From: Pyxidicoccus sp. MSG2
GTDB taxonomy: Bacteria > Myxococcota > Myxococcia > Myxococcales > Myxococcaceae
Length of the DNA stretch: 64,000 nucleotides
NCBI RefSeq assembly: GCF_026626705.1
Contig: NZ_JAPNKC010000001.1
Span: 2,666,001 to 2,730,000, forward strand
Reading direction: 5' to 3'
The first letter of the stretch is position 1. Every line of letters begins with the position of its first letter. A program made the position numbers and the translations under genes. This document shows, piece after piece, positions 9,075 to 20,646 of this stretch. The notes under the pieces are model-generated. The model worked only from the letters and a program-made list of their open reading frames with translations. It searched no databases and was not told the origin of the DNA.

Positions 9075-10613
9075 ATGCCGGACGTCATCGTGGTGGGCGC
9101 GGGCCACAACGGGCTCGTGACAGCAGCACTGCTGGCGCGCAGGGGGCTCTCGGTCACCGTCCTGGAGGAGAAGGACGTGATTGGCGGCGCGTGCCGCACG
9201 GAGTACCCCTTCCGCACCGCGCCGAAGCTGGGCGTGTCCACCGGCGCGTACCTGCTGGGCCTCATGCCGCCGGAACTGCTGCGCGAGCTGGAGCTGGACC
9301 TGCCCCTCAAGCGGCGGGACCCGCACTACTTCCTGCCCACCACCGGCAAGCGCTACCTCCTGTTCGGCTCGGACGAGCGCGAGCTGAAGCGCCAGTTCCT
9401 CGAGTTCTTCTCCCAGGCGGACTGGGAGGCCCACCAGGCCCTGAACGCCGAGCTGGCCGCGCTGCGCGAGGACATCGCCCCGACGTGGCTCCAGCCTCCG
9501 GTGTCCATTGAGGAGACCGCCGAGCGCTTCGTGCGCCCCGCCCTGCGCCAGCACTTCGTGCGGCTGTGCCGGGGCACGGCGCGCGAGTACCTGGAGCGCT
9601 TCGGCTTCAAGTCGGACCTCGTGAAGGCCATGTACGCGGTGACGGACGCGTTCTCCGGCATCGAGGGCGGCTACGACACGCCCGGCACGGGCATGAACCT
9701 GCTCGTCCACAACATGTGCCGGCTGCCCGGCAGCGGCGGCACGTGGATGATTGTCGGCGGCGGCATGGGCACCGTCACGCAGTCCATCGCCAACGTCGCG
9801 CGCAAGTACGGCGCGCAGATTCGCACCGGCGCGAAGGTCACCTCCGTGCGCGTGGACCGGGGCGTGGTGAAGGGCGTGGTGCTGGCCAACGGCGAAGAGG
9901 TGAACGCCTCCGTCGTCGTGTCCAACGGCGACCCCTTCCGCACGCTGAAGCTGGTGGAGCAGGCTGCGCTGCCCGCGGACTACCGGGCGAAGGTGGATGC
10001 CATGGCGGTGCCGGGCACCACGCTGAAGGTGAACCTGTGCCTCAAGGACCTGCCGCGCTTCACCTGTCTTCCCCAGGACCGCGGCCAGTTCGGCCCCACC
10101 ATCCACCTGCTGCCGCAGGAGGACGACGTGCTCGGAGCGCTGGCACGCTCCTACAAGGACACGCAGGAGGGCCGGCTGTCGGAGTTCCCCTCCATCGAGT
10201 GGTACATCCACACCACGGTGGACCCGTCGCTGCGCGACGCCGAGGGGCACCACAACTCCGCCCTCTTCGTGGAGTGGGTGCCCTACGCGCTCAAGGGCAC
10301 GACGTGGGAGCAGGAGGAGTCGCGCTACGTGAAGCAACTCCTGTCCATCTGCGACCGCTTCGCTCCCGGCACCAGTGATTTGGTGCAGGAGACCTTCGTG
10401 CTCACGCCGCCGAAAATCGAGAAGCACTTCGGGATTACGGGCGGCCACATCCACCATGTGGACAACAAGCGGGGCTTCACCGACCGGCTGCCCTACGAGA
10501 CGCCGGTGCAGGGGCTCTACTTCTGCAGCGCCGGGTGCCACCCCGCGGGCAGCGTCATCGGGGCCGCCGGACACAATGCCGCCGGAGTGGTGCTACAGGC
10601 GCTCGGACGGTGA
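9075..10613 (+). CDS. FAD-dependent phytoene desaturase-like oxidoreductase (PYROXD2 type)
   Basis: 512 residues. The N-terminal dinucleotide-binding motif GAGHNGLVTAALLARRG is followed by VLEEKDVIGGACRTE, typical of the NAD(P)/FAD amino-oxidase / phytoene dehydrogenase superfamily. The C-terminal flavin-binding segment CSAGCHPAGSVIGAAGHNA is also typical. Length and architecture match the PYROXD2 branch, whose substrate is not known, rather than carotenoid desaturases with assigned roles. A strong AGGAGGAG lies just upstream of the ATG. It is divergent from the mannosyltransferase, with a 118-base shared upstream region. These two genes separate the SRP RNA gene from dnaX. Confidence 0.88.
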   Translation: MPDVIVVGAGHNGLVTAALLARRGLSVTVLEEKDVIGGACRTEYPFRTAPKLGVSTGAYLLGLMPPELLRELELDLPLKRRDPHYFLPTTGKRYLLFGSDERELKRQFLEFFSQADWEAHQALNAELAALREDIAPTWLQPPVSIEETAERFVRPALRQHFVRLCRGTAREYLERFGFKSDLVKAMYAVTDAFSGIEGGYDTPGTGMNLLVHNMCRLPGSGGTWMIVGGGMGTVTQSIANVARKYGAQIRTGAKVTSVRVDRGVVKGVVLANGEEVNASVVVSNGDPFRTLKLVEQAALPADYRAKVDAMAVPGTTLKVNLCLKDLPRFTCLPQDRGQFGPTIHLLPQEDDVLGALARSYKDTQEGRLSEFPSIEWYIHTTVDPSLRDAEGHHNSALFVEWVPYALKGTTWEQEESRYVKQLLSICDRFAPGTSDLVQETFVLTPPKIEKHFGITGGHIHHVDNKRGFTDRLPYETPVQGLYFCSAGCHPAGSVIGAAGHNAAGVVLQALGR

Positions 10614-10671
10614 GTGCAGTCCCACCTCATGGGGAGGCAATGAGATGGATCATTCACGCCGTCGTGTTTAG

Positions 10672-11898
10672 ATGACCGGGCACATGAGCTACCTCGTCCT
10701 CGCGCGTAAATGGCGGCCGCAGAAATTCGATGACATGACCGGACAGGAGCACGTCGTCCGGACCGTCGCGAACGCCATCAAGATGGACCGGGTCGCTCAC
10801 GCGTACCTGTTCTGCGGTCCTCGTGGGGTGGGCAAGACGACGGCCGCCCGCCTGCTCGCCAAGGCCCTCAACTGCGAGAAGGGCCCCACGGCGAACCCGT
10901 GTGGCGAGTGCCGTGCGTGCACGGAGATTGCCGCCGGCACCAGCGTGGACGTGGCGGAAATCGACGGTGCCTCCAACAACGGCGTGGAGAACGTCCGCGA
11001 GATTCGCGAGAACGCCAAGTACCTGCCGCAGCGCGACAGGCACAAGATCTACATCATCGACGAGGTCCACATGCTGTCGGGGGCGGCGTTCAACGCGCTG
11101 CTCAAGACGTTGGAGGAGCCGCCCGGGCACGTGAAGTTCATCTTCGCGACCACCGAGGCGCACAAGCTCCCGGACACCATCCTCTCGCGGTGCCAGCGCC
11201 ACAACTTCCGCCGGATTTCGGCGGCGCGGATGCTCCAGCGACTCCAGGAGATCTGCAAGGCGGAGGGGGCGGGCATCTCCGACCGCTCGCTGTCGCTGGT
11301 GGTGCGCCAGTCCGAGGGCGGCATGCGCGACGCGCTCAGCCTCCTGGACCAGATTCTCGCCTCATGCGGCGCCAACCCCACGGATGAAGACGTGGCCGAG
11401 GCGCTGGGCGCCATCGACCGCACGATGGTGCAGGACTTCGCCGAGGCGCTGGTGCGCAAGGACGCGAAGCGCATCCTCGAGCGCGTGGAGGAGGTCTTCA
11501 ACCGCGGCCTGGACCTGAAGCGGCTGGCGGAGGAGCTGGCGCTGCAGCTGCGGCACCTCTTCGTCACCAAGACGCTGAACCAGGCGCCCGACGAGCTGGC
11601 CGAGTCCGAGCAGAAGGCGCTCCTCGCGCTGGCGAAGGAGGCGGAGACCGCGCAGCTCACGCGCCTGTTCGACGTGGTGCACGGCTGCGTCTGGGACGTG
11701 TCGCGCGCGGCCCAGCCGAGGCTCGCGCTGGAGATGGCCCTGCTCAAGGCCATCCAGTTGTCGCCGGGCGGCTCGATTCCGGAGCTGCTCGCGCGGGTGG
11801 ATCGGCTCGCGGCCGGACTGCCCCAGGGAGACGGCACTTCGAAGAGCACCGCTGGAGCGCCGGGAGGTCGCTCCAATCCCACGAACTTTCGCGCCTGA
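10672..11898 (+). CDS. dnaX: DNA polymerase III tau/gamma subunit, N-terminal part (gamma-like product)
   Basis: 408 residues. Clamp-loader ATPase. Domain I has the Walker A GPRGVGKTTAARLLA, a four-cysteine zinc module (about C66-C83, with NPCGECRAC), DEVHML (Walker B), and SRC in LSRCQRHNF. Domains II-III extend to about residue 380. The protein stops at TGA 11896-11898, after the oligomerisation domain, and so resembles the gamma form. The tau-specific C-terminal region is encoded immediately downstream in the +1 frame (next entry). An internal ATG at 10684 gives the more usual start MSYLVLARKWRP, and neither start has a strong ribosome site. It is followed by ebfC and recR in the common order. 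Confidence 0.93.
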   Translation: MTGHMSYLVLARKWRPQKFDDMTGQEHVVRTVANAIKMDRVAHAYLFCGPRGVGKTTAARLLAKALNCEKGPTANPCGECRACTEIAAGTSVDVAEIDGASNNGVENVREIRENAKYLPQRDRHKIYIIDEVHMLSGAAFNALLKTLEEPPGHVKFIFATTEAHKLPDTILSRCQRHNFRRISAARMLQRLQEICKAEGAGISDRSLSLVVRQSEGGMRDALSLLDQILASCGANPTDEDVAEALGAIDRTMVQDFAEALVRKDAKRILERVEEVFNRGLDLKRLAEELALQLRHLFVTKTLNQAPDELAESEQKALLALAKEAETAQLTRLFDVVHGCVWDVSRAAQPRLALEMALLKAIQLSPGGSIPELLARVDRLAAGLPQGDGTSKSTAGAPGGRSNPTNFRA

Positions 11899-11965
11899 GT
11901 CCCGGCACGACGTTCCGCCTCAGCCCTCCCCTGCCCCGCGCCCGTGGGACGCCCGACCCGCGCCC

Positions 11966-13252
11966 GTGGCTGCCGACCCACGCCCGGCCGAGCCCGTGCG
12001 TGGCGTGGAGCCCGTGCCCATGGGCGAGCCGCGCCATTCCGCCGAGCCGGTGCGTTCGATGGAAGTCGCACGCCACGCGGAGCCGCTGCACGCAGGGCCC
12101 GCGGTTCCGGTCATGCCGCCCGTGGCCCCGACCGGACCGCTCATGGATGACCTGCCGCCTTCCGCGGCCCGGCCCCTTTCATTCCTGCGCAACGGGGGAG
12201 GTGCTGGTGCCACGGCGCTGACGGTGTCGTCGGCCTCGGCCGTCCCCGCGTACTCCGCCGAGGATGTGGCGCCGTCCGGACCGCTGATGGACGGACTGCC
12301 CCCGACGGCCGCGCGCCCGCTCTCCTTCCTCCGGAAGAATGGCGGCGCCCAGCCTCCGTCCGCACCGACGCAGCCTCCGGCGGGAGCCACGCCGCTGTCG
12401 CGCACCACCGAGCCCGCGCCCTCGGTCCGCGTCACCAACGTCCGCAAGCAGGAGCCACAGCCCGGTCCTTCCGAGCCGTCGCCCTACGCGGAGGATGACG
12501 ACGCGCGCTACTACCCCGAGGAGGCCTCGCCCGAGGGCTGCGCCTCCGGCGAGTGCATCCCCGACGACGTCCCGTCGGAGCCCCTCGCCGCGCCCGCCGC
12601 CGTCGAGCCCATGTCAGCCCCGAGCGCGCCTGGCACCGAGGCACCCGTCTCCGCGCGCCCCACCTTCGTCCCCCCTCCGGCCGCGGCACCGGAGCCACGC
12701 GCTCCCGCCAGCTTCGCCCCGGAACCCGACCCCGAGCCGGAGCCCGAGTCCACGGCGCCGGCCCCTGTCGCCCGTGGCCGGGACAACCCGAACCTGCCCC
12801 TCATCGAGCGATGGCGGGCCGCGGTGGAGAGCGTGAAGGGCTCCTCGCTCCGTCACGGAACGGCGCTGGCCAACGGCCGCCTCTTGTCCATGCGGGCGGG
12901 GGAAATCGTCCTCGGCTATCTCCCCACGGCGGGCCTCCACCGGATGACGGTGTCCGCCGCCGCGGGCAAGACCACCATCGACAAGCTCCTGGCCGAGCAC
13001 TTCGGCCGCCCGGTGAGGCTGTCCTTCCAGGACATCACCGCCGACGACAGCCGCGCCACGCTGAGCATCGCCGAGCAGGACGCCCAGAGCCGCGCCAACC
13101 ACGAGAAGAGCACGGAGGGCAAGGTGCGCGGGCACCCCGCCGTCCGCGCGGTGCTCAAGTTCCTGGGAGGCGAAATCGAGCACATCCAGGTCTACGAGCC
13201 CGAGCGCCCCTCGGCCGTCCCTGCGGCCGACACTCCGGACGACAGCGCCTGA
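11966..13252 (+). CDS. Tau-type C-terminal region of DnaX in a shifted reading frame
   Basis: 428 residues from a GTG at 11966, but the frame is open with no stop from at least 11642, overlapping the end of the first dnaX frame by more than 250 bases. Residues about 50-270 are a Pro/Ala-rich linker holding a duplicated segment (GPLMDDLPPSAARPLSFLR and GPLMDGLPPTAARPLSFLR). The C-terminal 150 residues (from NLPLIERWRAAVESVK) resemble the polymerase/helicase-binding tau domain of DnaX in other bacteria. There is no convincing ribosome site at 11966, so expression may need a +1 frameshift from dnaX. Alternatives are a real gene split or a base error in the sequence. Confidence 0.75.
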   Translation: MAADPRPAEPVRGVEPVPMGEPRHSAEPVRSMEVARHAEPLHAGPAVPVMPPVAPTGPLMDDLPPSAARPLSFLRNGGGAGATALTVSSASAVPAYSAEDVAPSGPLMDGLPPTAARPLSFLRKNGGAQPPSAPTQPPAGATPLSRTTEPAPSVRVTNVRKQEPQPGPSEPSPYAEDDDARYYPEEASPEGCASGECIPDDVPSEPLAAPAAVEPMSAPSAPGTEAPVSARPTFVPPPAAAPEPRAPASFAPEPDPEPEPESTAPAPVARGRDNPNLPLIERWRAAVESVKGSSLRHGTALANGRLLSMRAGEIVLGYLPTAGLHRMTVSAAAGKTTIDKLLAEHFGRPVRLSFQDITADDSRATLSIAEQDAQSRANHEKSTEGKVRGHPAVRAVLKFLGGEIEHIQVYEPERPSAVPAADTPDDSA

Positions 13253-13344
13253 CAACCACCGCGCGCAACGGTAGGGTGCGCCCTCATTCCACGCCCGGGC
13301 GGGGCCAATGACGGCACCCGCTCCCACGAGTACCGAGGAAGCAC

Positions 13345-13662
13345 ATGCCTGGCGTCGACCTGAACTACTTCATCCGGCAGGCGAACAAGCTGACGGAGAA
13401 GATTGAAGAGCGGAAGCAGCAGCTGGCGGAGGAGACCGTCGAGGCGAAGTCCGGAGAGGGCCTCGTCACGGTGGTCGCCAACGGCATCCAGGAGATTCGC
13501 AGCATCAAGATCGACAAGTCCGCCATCGACCCGAATGACCCGTCGATGCTCGAGGACCTCATCACCGCCGCTGTGAATGCTGCCCTGGCGAGCAGCCGTC
13601 AGCACATGCAGCGCGAGCTCGCGAAAATCTCCGGCGGCATCAAGATCCCCGGCGTTACCTGA
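13345..13662 (+). CDS. ebfC: YbaB/EbfC family nucleoid-associated protein
   Basis: 105 residues, the usual length. A small homodimeric DNA-binding protein. It shows the alpha-helical N-terminus with basic/acidic heptads (IRQANKLTEKIEERKQQ), the beta-hairpin GEGLVTVVANGIQEIRSI and the DPNDPSMLEDLITAAVNAAL helix typical of the family. GAGGAAGC precedes the ATG. The position between dnaX and recR is the classical one, with recR starting 6 bases after its stop. Confidence 0.95.
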   Translation: MPGVDLNYFIRQANKLTEKIEERKQQLAEETVEAKSGEGLVTVVANGIQEIRSIKIDKSAIDPNDPSMLEDLITAAVNAALASSRQHMQRELAKISGGIKIPGVT

Positions 13663-13668
13663 TACCGG

Positions 13669-14262
13669 ATGACTCCCGATCCGCTGAATCGACTTGTCGC
13701 CCAGCTCGCGAAGCTGCCGGGCATTGGCGAGAAGACCGCCCAGCGCCTCGCGTTCCACATCCTGCGGGCGCCCGGCGAGTACGCCTCGGACCTGTCCCTG
13801 GCCATCCGCGAGGTGAAGGAGAAGGTGCACCTGTGCGTGCGCTGCTTCTCCCTCACCGACTCGGAGACGTGCGGCTTCTGCCGGGACTCCCGCCGGGACG
13901 AGCGCGTGCTCTGCGTGGTGGAGACCTTCGCTGACCTGATGGCGCTCGAGCGCACCCGCGAGTTCAAGGGCCGCTACCACGTCCTGCACGGCGTGCTGTC
14001 GCCGCTGGAAGGCGTGGGCCCGGAGCAGCTGCGCATCAAGGAACTGTTGGAGCGCCTCAACGACAGCCGGGTGGAGGAGCTCATCGTCGCCACCAACCCG
14101 GACGTCGAGGGCGAGGCCACCGCGCTCTACCTGACGCGCCTGCTCAAGCCCATGGGCCTGCGCGTCACCCGCATCGCCCAGGGCCTGCCCATGGGTGGTG
14201 ATTTGGAGTTCGCGGACCAGGCCACGCTGGCGAAGGCGCTGTCGGCCCGCCGCGACCTGTAG
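13669..14262 (+). CDS. recR: Recombination mediator RecR
   Basis: 197 residues. Acts with RecF/RecO in loading RecA at gaps. It has an N-terminal helix-hairpin-helix (KLPGIGEKTAQRLAFHIL), the C4 zinc finger CVRCFSLTDSETCGFC, a Toprim domain with CVVETFADLMALE and the acidic ATNPDVEGEATALYL, and a C-terminal RIAQGLPMGGDLEF Walker-like turn. Complete and of normal length. Last gene of the dnaX-ebfC-recR run. Confidence 0.97.
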   Translation: MTPDPLNRLVAQLAKLPGIGEKTAQRLAFHILRAPGEYASDLSLAIREVKEKVHLCVRCFSLTDSETCGFCRDSRRDERVLCVVETFADLMALERTREFKGRYHVLHGVLSPLEGVGPEQLRIKELLERLNDSRVEELIVATNPDVEGEATALYLTRLLKPMGLRVTRIAQGLPMGGDLEFADQATLAKALSARRDL

Positions 14263-14299
14263 CCGGAAAGCCCCTGGCGGCGCCGGGCGTCCGGCGCCG

Positions 14300-16266
<1,967 letters not shown>

Positions 16267-16270
<4 letters not shown>

Positions 16271-18243
16271 GGCCCTCGCGGTTTCAGGGTGCGCACCGTG
16301 TGGACTTCCGGGGCACCGGGACGGTTCATCTTAAACACCAGCATCGGGGGGGTGCCCACCGGCTCCACCCAGGTACTGAAGCGGTGTTTGCCATCCAGGG
16401 GTACCGGACGTCCATTGATGGACAGGCGCGCGTCCACCGGCGCCACCCCCGTGGCCCGCACCTTCTCCGCGGCCCGCGTGCCGTTGCGCGGCGAGGCCAC
16501 CACCAGCTCCGGCACCGAGTTGTCGTAGACCAGCTCCAGCTTGTTCATCCGCCCGCCCTTGAGCTGCGCTCCCGACGCCGACAGCGGCGTGACGGACCAC
16601 AGGTAGCTGCCCTCGCCCAGCGCCCCCGCGTCCAGCGCGGCGCGGGTGTCCGGCACGGTGCGCTCGGCCACCGGCGTGCCCAGCGCGCCCACGCGGTACA
16701 CCGCCACGCGGTACTTCGCCGCCGAGGCCTCCTCCCCGTAGGTGAAGGTCACCGACGGAGGCTTGTCCTGGTAGAAGATGGTCGTCTTCTCCGGCCCCTC
16801 CGGCACCACGTTGCGCACGCGGTCCAGATCCTTCGACGGGCGCTCCGGAGCGAAGCTCGCGCTGCCCTTCGCCACCTCCGTCCCGTCCTCGCGGCGCACC
16901 CGCCAGTACAGCGTGCCGCGCGCGGGGGCGGACACGTTGACGAAGGGACGGAACACCGTGCCCGTCAGCACCGGCCGCGTGAAGCCCGCGTCCGTGGCAA
17001 CCTCCACCCGCGCCGCGCCCTCGCCCTCCCAGGTGAAGGCCACCTCGGACAGGCCCTGGTGGTACACCTCCGCACCGTCGCCCGTGCTCAACACGAGCGG
17101 CGCCGGCGCGAGGGGCTCGACGCGAGCAGCACCGGAGGAACCCTCCAGCGTGGCCCGCTCTCCGGCGCGCAGCGGCTGCCTCGAGTCGCCGCGCACCAAC
17201 GTCACCTGTCCGGTGAAGGCGTCCACGCGGTAGCCCGTGGCCGTGCGCCGCACCTCCAGCCCCGCCCCGCTGCCCTCCAGGCCCAGGCCCGGCAACACCA
17301 CGCGGCTGGTGCGGCCCTGCGCGAGCTGGAGCCCCAGCCCGCCCTGCCGCAGGTCCACCCGCGCCTCGTCCGTGGTGCCACCCTGCCCCGCCGACTCCAG
17401 CACCAGCTCCGTGCCCGAGCCCAGCGACAGCACGGAGGACGAGCCCTCCAGCGCCAGCACCGCCGTGCCGCCCGGACGCGTGCGCACGCCGTCCCCGGGC
17501 GACAGCACCTCGCCCTGCTTCTTCACCGGGCGCCAGCGCACCGTGCCCTGCGGACGCACCTCCGCGCGTCCAGCGCCCAGCCGCACCGTCACGGGGATGG
17601 GCGCCAGCTCCACCACGCGCGGCGTGCGCACCAACTCCGCCTTGCCGCCGACCACCGCCACCGACTCACCCTGTGCGGCGCGGAGCTCCTGGCCGTCCTT
17701 GCCCACGAACGCGATGGCGCCCAGCCGCACCTCGACGCGGCCGGCGTCCTTCTCCACCGCCACGCTCACCTCGCTGGGCGCGTCCGAGCCCACGCGGGTG
17801 AGGCCGAAGGGCGTGAGGATGCTCAGCGTCACCTTCTTCGTCCCCGCGCTGCCGGGGCGCGCCCCCGCGGGCACGCGCGACAGGATGATGCCGCGCTCCA
17901 CCTGCATGACGATGCCGCCCGAGTCCTCGCCCATGGCAAAGCGCGCGTCCGGGCCCACCTCCACCGAGTGCCCGTCCGGAAAGCGCACCGTCGCCGCGCC
18001 CCCCGCCCCCGTCTCCACCGCGTCGCCTCCGTGGAGGGGCCCCGCCACCGCCGGAAGCATCTTCCCGCCACGCTCCAGCCGCACCTCACCGGACAGTCCC
18101 TCCAGGCGCCCGAGCTCCGCACCCAGGCCCGCGTCCGGCGCGGGAGCCGGAGCCGCGGGCGGCGCGGGCGGAGTGGCGGCGTCCTCGTCGCAGCTCGCGG
18201 CGAGGAGCAGGAGGGTCAGCAGATAGGGACGCGCGGTGCTCAC
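16267..18243 (-). CDS. FecR-domain lipoprotein
   Basis: 658 residues. Signal peptide with lipobox LLAAS-Cys (Cys18). Two FecR-like beta modules are visible (about 45-190 and 215-360), each with a GDAVETGAGG or GDGVRTRPGG turn, then a fibronectin-like/Ig-like C-terminal half with repeated YWRVRRED and YLWSV strands. FecR domains in Myxococcota lipoproteins commonly lie at the cell surface or periplasmic face; no sigma factor is adjacent. Translationally coupled to the downstream kinase gene (4-base overlap). GTG start. The function is not known beyond the domain content. Confidence 0.85.
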
Positions 18244-18333
18244 CGTTCAGGCCTCGGCGAAAGGGGCGGAGCGACCGTGTCCCTGGCGAAGCGCAGGACG
18301 GCCAGGACGTGGGGGCGCGCGGTGCTCACCGTT
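18230..18333. repeat. 18-bp direct repeat at a gene junction
   Basis: The 18-base string CGCGCGGTGCTCACCGTT occurs at 18230-18247 and 18316-18333. The first copy holds the start codon of the FecR gene; the second holds the stop codon of the upstream minus-strand gene. Flanking bases are also similar, so a small tandem duplication of the junction is likely. Confidence 0.7.
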
Positions 18334-19867
18334 TCTGCCTCGGGAAGAGGTCGACGTTGAAGATGGCCTGCTCGCCATCGCGCAGGTGGATGGACTTCGT
18401 CTGCGACAGGTGTCCGGGGGCGGAGATTGTGATGCGGTACGTCCCGCCCTTCACGCGGACATTGAAGGCGCCCTTCGCGTCCGCGCGCGTGCGCACCTTC
18501 ACCTGGGGAATGCGCAGCGTCGCGGCCAGCGGCTTGCCGCCTCGCGTGCTCCGCACCAGCCCGGTGAGGGTGGCCGGCCCGCTCTTGCGCTCCGACGCCA
18601 GCGGCACCGACAGCGCCGACTCCTGGCCGGCGACCACCACGGCCGCCTCCTCCGCCGGACGGAAGCCCGGGGACTTCACCGTCACCGCCACCGGCCCGGG
18701 CGCCAGGTCCTTCACCCGCGCCTGTCCCATCATGTCCGTGCGCACCTCCGTCGGGCCCACCGCCACGCGAACACCCGGCAGCGGCACGCCATTCTGCGCA
18801 TTCACCACCGTCACCCGCAGCGCCCCCGTGGGCGGAGGCAGCTTGCGCGCGCGCACCTCCAGCGCCGCGCGCCCGCCATCCTCCACCGTGGCCCGTGCCT
18901 CCTCGGGCGCATGGCCCTCCGCGCTCACCCGCACCGCCACTTCGCCCGGAGGCAGCTCCGTCTCCACGAGGCCCTGCGCGTCCGCCACGCGCTCCACGTC
19001 CCCCACCACCACCCGCGCGCCCGGCAGCGCCGCGCCCGTCTCCGCGTCCACCACTTGAAGCGACAGCGTCCCCGCCGGAACCCGCGCGGGAGCCGGCGGC
19101 GCCGCCGCGGGCGCGAAGTCATTCCACGTCAGCTCCAGCGCCGCGCCCACCCGGCGCAGCCGCTGCTCCGAGCGCGTCCCGTCCGCCAGCGTCACCGTGT
19201 CCCGCACGTGCTGGAAGTCCAGCACCAGCGTGCCGCCCCACCGCGACACGCGCTTCAGCGGAATCAGCAGCGCGCCTCCCGCCGAGAAGCCCGTGGCCTC
19301 CGCCTCGGCGCCCGACGCGTCGCGCGCCGCCAGCGTCACCGGCAACTCGCCGCGCGCCTCCAGCTTCAGTCCCAGGAAGAGCGGCACCAGCACGCGCCCA
19401 TTCACCAGCGCCGCGTGCCGCACGCCTCGCGCCAGCACCGGTTCCGCCGAGCTGCCGAAGAGCGGAAGCTGCGCGAAGCCATAGCCCGCCCCCACCTCCG
19501 CCCGCACCGGCCCCAGGAACAGCCGCGCCCTCGGGCCCACCGACGCGCGCAGCAGGCTGCCGCCGGTGATCCGCAGCGCGCCCTCCTTCAAGTCGAACGC
19601 CTCGCGCTGCACGCCCGCCCACGCGCCCAGCCATGGCCCCACCCACCCCATGCCCACCACCGCCAGGTCGTTCGGAGTCAACCCCTCGTAGGTGAGCCCC
19701 GGCCCTACATCCGCCTGCTGTCCGTCACGCAGCGCCACGCCGTAGCGCAGGCGCAGCGAAGCATGCTCGGCCACCTGCTCCGCCCGGGCGGATGCCGGGG
19801 GAACCAGGACGAGGAGCACCAGCGCCAGTCGCGCCAGAAGGAGTAAGAAGGGGGTGGGGGGATGCAA
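18326..19867 (-). CDS. Exported carboxypeptidase-regulatory-like domain protein
   Basis: About 513 residues from a TTG at 19867, chosen because it retains a full hydrophobic signal (FLLLLARLALVLLVLV then ASARAEQ). The N-terminal half (about 35-260) is beta-rich, resembling an outer-membrane barrel or surface domain with repeated GVGWVGP/GAGYGFAQLP strands. The C-terminal half holds about three carboxypeptidase-regulatory-like (transthyretin-fold) modules, each starting like LSLQVVDAETGAALPGARV, LRVTVVNAQNGVPLPGVRV and LTGLVRSTRGGKPLAATLR. It lies upstream of the FecR and kinase genes in the same orientation. The upstream 288 bases are shared with divergent mglB. The start is uncertain. Confidence 0.75.
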   Translation of the reverse strand: MHPPTPFLLLLARLALVLLVLVPPASARAEQVAEHASLRLRYGVALRDGQQADVGPGLTYEGLTPNDLAVVGMGWVGPWLGAWAGVQREAFDLKEGALRITGGSLLRASVGPRARLFLGPVRAEVGAGYGFAQLPLFGSSAEPVLARGVRHAALVNGRVLVPLFLGLKLEARGELPVTLAARDASGAEAEATGFSAGGALLIPLKRVSRWGGTLVLDFQHVRDTVTLADGTRSEQRLRRVGAALELTWNDFAPAAAPPAPARVPAGTLSLQVVDAETGAALPGARVVVGDVERVADAQGLVETELPPGEVAVRVSAEGHAPEEARATVEDGGRAALEVRARKLPPPTGALRVTVVNAQNGVPLPGVRVAVGPTEVRTDMMGQARVKDLAPGPVAVTVKSPGFRPAEEAAVVVAGQESALSVPLASERKSGPATLTGLVRSTRGGKPLAATLRIPQVKVRTRADAKGAFNVRVKGGTYRITISAPGHLSQTKSIHLRDGEQAIFNVDLFPRQKR

Positions 19868-20155
19868 AGCCCGGCCGAGTATAGAGAAAGCTGCGAAGGC
19901 CCCCAACCCCGTGACCCCGGAATGGTCCGCGGAGGCCTCCGTGCGCCCCCGCCGCCTTCCTACAGCCCGTCCGTACGGCATGGGGACGGCCACAGAACGC
20001 GCTCGGAGACGTGGATGGCTTCTTGCTGGAGTGGGTTCGCTTTGCTAAGCATCCTGACGGTCGGTAGCGGCTCGTCTAACCTCCGGGATTCACTCCAGAA
20101 ACAATCGGAGCATCGCGTGAGCGGGGCGAGCTAACGCTGAGGAGCGCATACGCCC

Positions 20156-20635
20156 ATGGGCACGCAACTGGTGATGTACGAAGAGGAGTTCACCAAGATC
20201 AACGCCGTTTGCGACCGGCTCACCAAGGACGCGAACGCGAAGGTGGTCTTCCTCGTCGACAAGAACGGGCAACTCATCTCCTCGGCCGGGCAGACGCAGA
20301 ACATCGACACCACCTCGCTCGCCTCGCTGACGGCCGGCAACGTGGCGGCGATGGGCGGCCTGGCCAAGCTGATCGGTGAGAACGAGTTCCCCAACCAGTT
20401 CCACGAGGGGGCCAAGGACTCGCTGTACATGACCATCGTCGGCAGCCGGGTCGTGCTGGTCGTCATCTTCGACAACCGCACCAGCCTCGGCCTCGTCCGC
20501 CTGCGCATCAAGAAGGCCAGCGACGAGCTCACGAAGATCTTCGAGAGCCTGGTGAAGAAGACCGACAGTCCGGGAGCCGGGTCGCCCTTCGCCGAGATCT
20601 CCGACGACGATATCGACAACCTCTTCAGCGAGTAA
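20156..20635 (+). CDS. mglB: MglB, Roadblock/LC7 GTPase-activating protein for MglA
   Basis: 159 residues, matching the length of M. xanthus MglB. Roadblock/LC7 fold ([20 protein letters not shown], then [14 protein letters not shown]). MglB homodimers stimulate GTP hydrolysis by MglA and mark the lagging pole in Myxococcus polarity control. The C-terminal acidic tail [13 protein letters not shown] is conserved in the family. mglA follows 11 bases after the stop, as in M. xanthus. The 288 bases upstream contain no promoter that can be called confidently. Confidence 0.98.
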   Translation: MGTQLVMYEEEFTKINAVCDRLTKDANAKVVFLVDKNGQLISSAGQTQNIDTTSLASLTAGNVAAMGGLAKLIGENEFPNQFHEGAKDSLYMTIVGSRVVLVVIFDNRTSLGLVRLRIKKASDELTKIFESLVKKTDSPGAGSPFAEISDDDIDNLFSE

Positions 20636-20646
20636 GCCGGGAAGCC

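Noticed and set aside
7440..10574. A 1044-codon minus-strand open frame
   Set aside because: It is opposite the FAD oxidoreductase and in another frame of the mannosyltransferase; low-complexity Arg/Ala/His sequence typical of GC-rich shadow frames.
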